64,000 nt of DNA. It comes from Agapetus fuscipes. Lineage: Eukaryota > Arthropoda > Insecta > Trichoptera > Glossosomatidae. The stretch spans positions 11,940,170 through 12,004,169 of the forward strand of contig OX637361.1 of assembly GCA_951799405.1 (NCBI GenBank). Direction: 5' to 3'. Shown in pieces: positions 57,348 through 64,000 of this stretch. A program made the translations under genes and the position numbers. The notes beneath the pieces were generated by a model, which had not been told where the DNA came from, did no database searches, and worked only from the letters and a program-made list of their open reading frames with translations. Position 1 is the first letter of the stretch. Every line of letters starts with the position of its first letter.

Positions 57348-57596
57348 CCGCAGAGGTGTTTACGAGCTTAGTTGTCGCTACAAAGCGGCAATACTAAAGC
57401 AAGACCCAGTTGCTGTAAGGCTGGATGGACCTTTTAGTGACCGGTCTTTGGTGAAGGCTTTATAAATTTTTCAACCCAGCGAAGAGCATATTTGAAAATA
57501 TAAATGGTATATTTTACGTGCTCCGCCGGGATTCAAACCCACACCCTTCCATTTACGAGTCCGAAGTGTTGCCACTGGACTACGGACAGGTCATGG
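57348..57596 (-). mobile_element. SINE-B with tRNA-like head
   Basis: Complement gives GTCCGTAGTCCAGTGGCAAC, B box GGGTTTGAATCCC, GCTCTTCGCTGGGTTGAAAA, AAGACCGGTCACTAAAAGGT and GTAAACACCTCTGCGGTACT, where the LINE-type tail is cut off. Confidence 0.75.
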
Positions 57597-58129
57597 TTAC
57601 TAGGGAAAAGTAAGAAAATATTTTGTTATCGGTTGAAAAGGAACATAGTCCAATATAAGTACAACGTTTACCTAACGAGATAAAAGTTATACTTTAAATT
57701 TGTGCCAAATCCATTGATCAGTTTTTTGTGTTTGTATTTTGTCGATGCCAAGTTGGTATCAGTGAGTGATCTTCCCGCTGTCGGCTCTCTCGGAGTGGAG
57801 ACAGCCAAGCACACTAGGCGTTCACATTAATATTGACGTTTCTCCCCGACTCTACGATGCATCTCTTCACGCAGGAAGGCTCATGGTGGTGGGAGCCGCC
57901 CCCTTATTGCTTATTCATATATCACAAAATGAATTCAAATTATCTCTCAATCATATCAAAACAAAGAAGAAGAAGAGGAAACAATACAGTACGTCCTAAA
58001 CTAACACATAACTTACCGAAACTGTAAAATAGCTTCAACGGGGAAATAAAATAATTATACAAAATATTCTGACAGATACAATGATTAAGTGATGATTTTT
58101 TTCGTTTGGCAGAAACAGGTTAACTATGT

Positions 58130-58311
58130 TTACTTAATGTCACCCTTGTTTCAGAGGACGGCAAGAGTTGCAGGGTGTATGTCCATTAGAGATTTGAGTT
58201 TTTATATTGTAGGTTCACATGCAAGCGTAAACTTGTACGTGTCTGCTTGTGAGAATACATGTAATGTGAATCCCCAATGTTACATATCTTTGCAACTTAG
58301 ATTAGATTAGA
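58130..58311 (+). repeat. R3U repeat, 5'-truncated
   Basis: GTCACCCTTGTTTCAGAGGA to CTTAGATTAGATTAG, with a small internal deletion near 58220. Confidence 0.65.
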
Positions 58312-58576
58312 CCCTAACGAATCATCACAATGGGCGAAACATCCGGAAGCTCCAGCTCCCACAGACCACGGCAACAGATCCCGGAAAGCATCACTCCAGC
58401 ATCATCAGCCGGCCGTGTAAGCCTAAAACTCTTATACAATGCTCATCGTTTAACTCTCAAATTTCTCAATATGAGACAGTTTTCTCCAATGACATTATAA
58501 ACCCTGAAAATTATTATTTGCATTAGCAGTATTTTTAGTAACGAGTACAGCGGAGGAAACAAAGTAGAATAAGTAC

Positions 58577-58734
58577 CAGCAAATTGTAAGCTTTAAATGG
58601 AAACATAGTTTGCCGTAAGATGTAAATGGAAACATAGTTTGCCGTAAGATGTAAATGGAAACATAGTTTGCCGTAAGATGTAAATGGAAACATAGTTTGC
58701 CAGCAAATTGTAAGATGTAAATGGAAACATAGTT
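58577..58734. repeat. 29-bp tandem repeat
   Basis: AAATGGAAACATAGTTTGCC GTAAGATGT repeated about 3.5 times; CAGCAAATTGTAAG occurs at both ends, marking a larger unit. Confidence 0.8.
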
Positions 58735-58982
58735 AACAAGTTATACCAACAGGTGTGAAGTGCAAACAATTAGGCATCCACTTCAATTATACATTTAGTT
58801 TAATAAATTATCAATTATGCGTCAAATTATACTCAAAAGAGTAAAGTTTTAATGATTGTTAACATTCTTTTCTGAAGAATCAATTCAAGTTAATAAAAGG
58901 ATAACAGCGTTCCAACTAAACGGACATCATAAGTGTCGTCAAATCTTTGTCACAGAATTATCTGAAATGTGTTTGACACGTC

Positions 58983-59217
58983 TATAATCTTAGTTGCAAA
59001 GACGCATTTCATTTAAGATTCATATAACATGCATTCCCGCAAGCAGACACGTGTAAGTTCGCGCTTGCACATGCCGCATGCGGACTTACAACATAAAACC
59101 CAAATCTCAAATGAACATAAGCCTTGCCAACCTTCCCTGAAAAGGGGTGAAATTGACAAATTGTATCATTTTTACTGTATGGGTGGTCAGCCTCAAACCA
59201 ACTTACAAGTTAAGGAA
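58983..59217 (-). repeat. R3U repeat
   Basis: From CTTAGTTGCAAAGACGC to ACCAACTTACAAGTTAAGGA A; again bounded at the TTCCTTGACTT-equivalent position. Confidence 0.65.
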
Positions 59218-59818
59218 CACATTGTTAGGGTAAATTATGCAGGGTTAAAATATCAAAATTATTTAATTAACATACTGCAGATGTACCCATAAAGAAGTAT
59301 ACTTTTCTCAGAACACAGACATAGTTAATAATTTACTCTGTTAAAAAAATGCACAGGAAAAACTATACATTTTTAGATAGATTTTCATACAAAGTTTTCA
59401 CCAAGGATCTATGTTCGTTATACACTTACTTGTACCTTATTAAAGTAAGTGCTGAGGAAAGATTTGGTGAATTAATTAAGTTTGTGATTTAATGATGTTA
59501 TTTATAGATGTTGAAGTAAAAAGAAAAAACTTAAAAGCAAGTCTTTATTCCACAAAATGTAGAATTGAAGAGAAAAATAACAAAATGAATGGATGATGAT
59601 TATGGCGATGAATAGTACATGATTAATGGTACAAAAAAAACATTATTTATTTACAAAATACTAAAAGAGCCAATTCTATATTTTATCACTGCAAATTGAC
59701 AAATAGTTAGTTAGTCATCTATATATTAAAAATATTAATCAAGTTGTAAATTAACGGTTCAAGAATTTATCCTGTGTGCAATGAACGGGCCAGACACTAG
59801 TTTTTTAAAAATATGTTA

Positions 59819-60373
59819 CAGTAGAACCTTGATTATTCAAGATATCAATTAACCAATTATGGTCGTTTGATATATTTACAATAATAATAACTACACAGTT
59901 ATAATTTATTAATCGGATATTAGACAAACGTCGTGCAGAGAGAGTGTCTCCTGAAGACATTAGCGACGTAGCTAATCGGCGAGAATAATGAAAGCTCTCT
60001 TATAACGGTTTGTCTAATATCCAAATAAATAAATTTTAATTGTGTAGTTATATTTTATAAAAATGAGCCACAATTTGCCATTATTTATGGTGTGTGCGGG
60101 CCCAAGAAGAATTATGTTCAAATAAATAAATACTTTTTAAGAAAATTTCTCATTCAGAAGAGAAACTGCTTTAGCTCGGGGAGAACAGCAAAATATAGCC
60201 ATACCAGCCGGTATTGCAGCAAAAATCAGTATTTTTTATTAAGTCAAATGCTTATTTAGACTTTTTTTATCCTTGTATAAACATACATACATAAGAAAGT
60301 CCGCATTACTCGAGCTTTTGATTATCTGAGGTAGGCTCGGTCCATAATACCTCGGATGATCAAGGTTCTACTG
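59819..60373. mobile_element. mariner/Tigger-like MITE carrying a nested MITE
   Basis: CAGTAGAACCTTGATTATTC at the left and GGATGATCAAGGTTCTACTG at the right, TA on both sides (59817-59818, 60374-60375). 555 bp including the insertion at 59890-60048. Confidence 0.75.
59890..60048. mobile_element. Nested hairpin-core MITE, copy 3 (complete arms)
   Basis: About 40-bp inverted arms (ACTACACAGTTATAATTTAT T... and ...TTTTAATTGTGTAGT) with TA duplications, enclosing CGTCGTGCAGAGAG, TGTCTCCTGAAGAC and hairpin ATTAGC...GCTAAT. Copies 1 and 2 at 8055 and 11840 lack an arm. Confidence 0.65.
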
Positions 60374-60375
60374 TA

Positions 60376-61672
60376 TATCAATAGTTGATTGATACTCAAA
60401 ATTGTGACATCAAGTAGAAGAAGAAAAGATTCAACGGATCTGAGAGTCCATGTTTGTAGGATGAACCATGACACTCACGGTCCTTTCTTGCAATCTTACA
60501 AAGAAATAAAATTAAAAGTGATTAATTCCTTGAAATAATGTAAAAAATAATAAATAATAGGAGGCAAATATATAAATATACAAAAAAATAGTACCCATAC
60601 AGGAATCAAACTGACATTTTTCAAAATAAAAATGTCTACTGTAATTTTTAGCAAATTATGACCATTTAAGGAATGTCACACAAAAAAAATGTAAAAGAAA
60701 ATATTTATGGATTCTTTCAATAACATGATACGAGTTTGCATATGGCGACATTATACCATAATAGGCAAAACAATTTTCTTATTGATGAAAACCAAATTGA
60801 AGCTTTTACTTTGTAACTCACTTAAAGCAGTCAATCGTTAAACCAAAGTAATTATTAACAGACTACAGTATAGTTAGTAATGTCACCTACATAAACCAAA
60901 AGGATTCAACCATTTTGAATAGAATTTAAATTAAAAACAAAACTATAGTGTTGCCAGCTAAATACTGGGTTTATGGAGGAGTAAAGGTACACTTTTTTGC
61001 ACTGGCAAGACATGAGATATGTATTGTTTATGAATTGAATTTGAATAGAGTTCCAGAACCCATTTGAATAGATAATATTCCAAATTTAAAATTCAAAATG
61101 GCTTACTTGCCGAGGAAAAATGCTTGCAGAGGTTTTTATTTGAAAGGCAAAAGGAGTCGAGTCAAAATAATACAAATTAAAAGAAAATACTTCCATGTGT
61201 GAGAAGATTAGTTGACTATGGTAATTGATGAAGGAATTATTGTTTTTATTGTTAACATAGCTCCTTTTACCTTTGATACACACAATACGAAATTCTTGAT
61301 TTTCTCAAATAATTAATGAAAATTCAAATTGAAATCATAGTAAACTAGAAATTACCAAGTTATTGACTTTAGTCACTTTGAATACAAAAAAAAGAACAAG
61401 ACAAAAAATGTATTTCGCTGCAATTATTTAAATCCACAGAAACAAAATGGCGACACTTTCTAGCTTTGCATGAGCAAGGCGGCTAGAAAATATTCAACAG
61501 CGATTGGATTTTATAGAAACCTAAACAATAAATTAAACTTACTGAACAGACGATAACAGTTCTTATGACCTTTGTCTTAAGAGTTATATTCGAAACTCTG
61601 AAAGCGGTGTCACTTTTGACTCTTCTGTCATTTAAACTGAATTATAAAATGTATTAGTTTCTTATGTGTATA
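60376..61672. other. AT-rich DNA without recognised features
   Basis: No coding pattern or shared repeat; may be 3'UTR of the minus-strand gene. Confidence 0.35.
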
Positions 61673-61830
61673 TGAGTCGCGTAGAACCATAGACAGCAAT
61701 CTAGGATTATTTCTTAAAGTGATATAAATGTAGGGTAACACTGAGAATGCCATTTTCTGTGTTTCCGTTTATTTATCATCTTTTCAGGAAAAAATAAACC
61801 TACATTGCCATCTTTGATTTTACAAGACTT
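61673..61830. mobile_element. TGAGTCG-family MITE, copy 3
   Basis: TGAGTCGCGTAGAACCATAG ACAGCAATCTAGGATT at the left; AACCTACATTGCCATCTTTG ATTTTACAAGACTTA at the right. Confidence 0.55.
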
Positions 61831-61845
61831 ATTTATCTTCTGTAT

Positions 61846-62912
61846 GAATGTTTTTCACAGTTTTAGAATTCTTTCACTGGACTACAATATTCAGTATGAA
61901 ATTATTTTGGTGGAGTATTTGCATGAAAATTAGTCTGCGATCGAGATCATTTACAAATTGACAATTTTTACAATCTATTTCACTTGACGAGTTACCAACA
62001 TCTGAGGGAAAAAGCGTTTACCGAGGTAGAAAGACTACAGAACATCTAGGCTTCGAGACAAGTGAACTTTCTATGCATTATCAGTTTGTAAGTCTGATCC
62101 ACGATAAACGGAAATCCATTCTTTCAATTATTAAGAAAAAAATGTATGACACACAGTTCTCCTTTTAAAAACAATCTCAATTTTAAAAAACTCACAATAT
62201 TACACCGTATTGTGAAAAACAAGTTGTGCCCGATTCTAAAAATAAAAAAAAAACAACACATCACACTCCCAGTACAACACTGATATAGCCTTCAAGTAAG
62301 TAGGACGTCATTTCCCCTTCATCCTTTTACAAAATCGACAGATCTATATTGTTAAAATTTTGTGAGCTACTTTTGTCTTTGGAATATGTTTTCAGAAGAA
62401 AAAAACCACATCAACAAGTATGGCAAAGAATCAAAAATAAATATCACTGGGGTGCAAATTAAAGAAAACCATTTAAATTGTATGAGAAAATATGAAGAAA
62501 AAAAAAACTAAAATAAATGACAATATTGTCACTTGTGTCACTGTAAATCAAATAAATAAATTTAAATTGAATTAAAATTTTAAGGTGTGTTCGAATTGCA
62601 GCTCACTGCATTCTAATCAGTCGATTCGCAGGTGGAATAAAAGAGTATCATCCTTAAAAAATAACCAAAATATTTCTCAAGTGTGATTTTTCCTCTTCAG
62701 GAAAATAACAAGATTCGGGTGATTTGTTTCAAGCACGGCCGACATGACTTTAAACTGGACAAAAAAATCTTTCCATGAGCTACTTATTTTCATGCAATTT
62801 AGAATGTCTAAGCTATGTTGCAACTACCGCCCTGTTAGGTTATATCAGTGTTGCGATTCTTCATGTGATGTAATCAAATTCAAACAGAACATGAGTTGAG
62901 AGCCCTGCTGAG
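61846..62912. other. Probable proximal 3'UTR of the minus-strand gene
   Basis: AT-rich sequence directly downstream of the stop codon at 62913-62915 (minus strand). No repeat found. Confidence 0.4.
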
Positions 62913-64000
62913 CTAACAGTTGACCACCAGCGAGGTCTTGGGCTTGTTGAGGCGGCGCTGCATCAGCAGGGACTCCGCAGGCGGGGACAACCCAATGGGA
63001 GTCTCTTCCTCCTGTCGCGCACGCCAGTTCTCCTCTTCCTCCTTTCGCTTCTCGTTCGGCTCCCTCCAATTTTCATACACCTTCTTCTCCCCGTTCAGCG
63101 CCAGCTCGTTCATCTGCCGCTCCACAATCTCGTCGGCTTCCAGGGAATCATTCCACCGGTACAGCTCGTTGTTGCTCTTCCTGCGGCTGCGCGCCGCGTT
63201 GCTGTCGGCGATGTCCTTGGGCGCGGACTTGATCCTGTGCTTCTCGTTGTTGATGGCCGCGTTCATCTTGATGCGCTGCTCCAGGTCCTGCGAGTTGATA
63301 TTCTCGCTGTGCAGCTCCAGCTGGTAGATGCTGTGGCAGTCCTTAGGCACGTGCTTGCTGCGCCGGATGAGGGCCAGGGTTCTCTTCCTGCTGGGGCAGC
63401 AGGACTGCGTGGCGCGCACCGTGTTGCCGCTGGGCTTGTAGATGTTGGGGCGCTCCATGTACGAGTAGTTCATGGAGAAGTGCTGCATGATCACGCGGTT
63501 CACCTCCATCACGGACTCTGCGTAATTGGACAGATCCCGGGCTGACTGATTCCTGTGGACAAATAAATATTTAAACAAGGCTACTTTTAAAATGTTTCAA
63601 TCAAATCATTGTCATAATTTGACTAAGTCATCAGTTGATAGCTCAATCGAGAAGTAGATCTAGATTCACAACAAATTATCCATCCAGCCTTACAGCAACT
63701 GGGTCTTGCTTGATTATTGGCGCTTTGTAGCGACGACCAAGCTTGTAAACACCTCTGTGGTACTACAACGAGTGTCATGGACCCCTAGAGTCTCTGAAAT
63801 CTAAGGAGTCTCTCGCACAGGATTTCTTAAAAAAAAAAACTCCAGCCACTGCTATTTAATATTTATTCCAGAGAGAGAATAAAGCCGGCAAATCATAGAC
63901 ATAACCTTGAGATAGGCTTTGCTGAGTAAGGTATAGTGTTATCACCTCCTGATATTGTTGGGAGTCTTGAGCACGGGGGAGTCCTCTGTGTTGGCTGCCA
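62913..64000 (-). CDS. C-terminal part of an unidentified protein, two exons (partial)
   Basis: The last exon, 62913-63552, begins after TCCTGTGGAC (acceptor CACAG) and is joined in phase to the exon at 63946-64000 and beyond (donor AGGAG|GTGATA). About 230 residues are visible. The sequence is hydrophilic, with no membrane segment: SPVLKTPNNIRR, SARDLSNYAESVMEVNR, MNYSYMERPNIYKPSGN, a Cys pair and basic stretch SCCPSRKRTLALIRRSKH, an acidic/basic coiled stretch (KRKEEEENWRARQEEE), and the terminus RLNKPKTSLVVNC. Codon use and phase make it a real gene end. I do not recognise the family. It is convergent with EBP2. Confidence 0.8.
63683..63838 (+). mobile_element. SINE-B with LINE-type tail
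   Basis: CATCCAGCCTTACAGCAACT to CGACCAAGCTTGTAAACACC, then GTACTACAACGAGTGTCATG, CCCTAGAGTCTCTGAAATCT AAGG hairpin and CTTAAAAAAAAAA. In the intron of the gene at 62913-64000. Confidence 0.75.

Overview
The window is a stretch of an AT-rich, transposon-dense animal nuclear genome. Four gene families are recognisable: DUS3L, AFG1L, the PHD/SET regulator upSET (KMT2E/SETD5 family) and EBP2. The intron-exon structures, the upSET-type protein and the mix of RTE and CR1/Jockey-group LINEs, tRNA-derived SINEs and hAT, PIF/Harbinger and mariner-like MITEs point to an arthropod, most likely an insect. I cannot fix the order from sequence alone.

Layout. (1) 1-980 (+): C-terminal part of DUS3L, no introns. 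(2) 3722-15831 (-): complete AFG1L in seven exons, convergent with DUS3L; its introns carry a 2.25-kb DNA transposon, SINEs, LINE fragments and an 0.8-kb 15-bp minisatellite. (3) 15.8-29.4 kb: gene-free, with an RTE LINE split by a hAT MITE and many other MITEs. (4) 29387-43722 (-): upSET in eleven coding exons, about 2175 residues, with a PHD finger and a SET domain lacking the usual catalytic residues. (5) 43.7-45.8 kb: divergent upSET/EBP2 promoter region. (6) 45846-53217 (+): complete EBP2 in five exons, 313 residues; intron 2 carries a LINE and SINEs, and intron 3 a minisatellite 'butterfly' and a 1-kb LINE palindrome. (7) 53.2-62.9 kb: no coding exon seen, possibly the long 3'UTR of the next gene. 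(8) 62913-64000 (-): the last two exons of a gene I could not identify.

The genes are unrelated housekeeping and chromatin functions: tRNA modification, mitochondrial protein quality control, chromatin regulation and 60S ribosome assembly. Nothing suggests a shared pathway. All exon borders were read from splice signals and checked for phase; none is supported by transcripts.

The most informative biology is in the repeats. One SINE body carries two different 3' tails, and one of those tails is the 3' end, including the last codons, of a LINE present in the window. A 270-bp repeat seen about a dozen times is the 3' end of an RTE-like LINE. Two 980-bp MITE copies keep equal length and perfect TTA/TAA target duplications. 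A SINE end forms part of an upSET splice donor.
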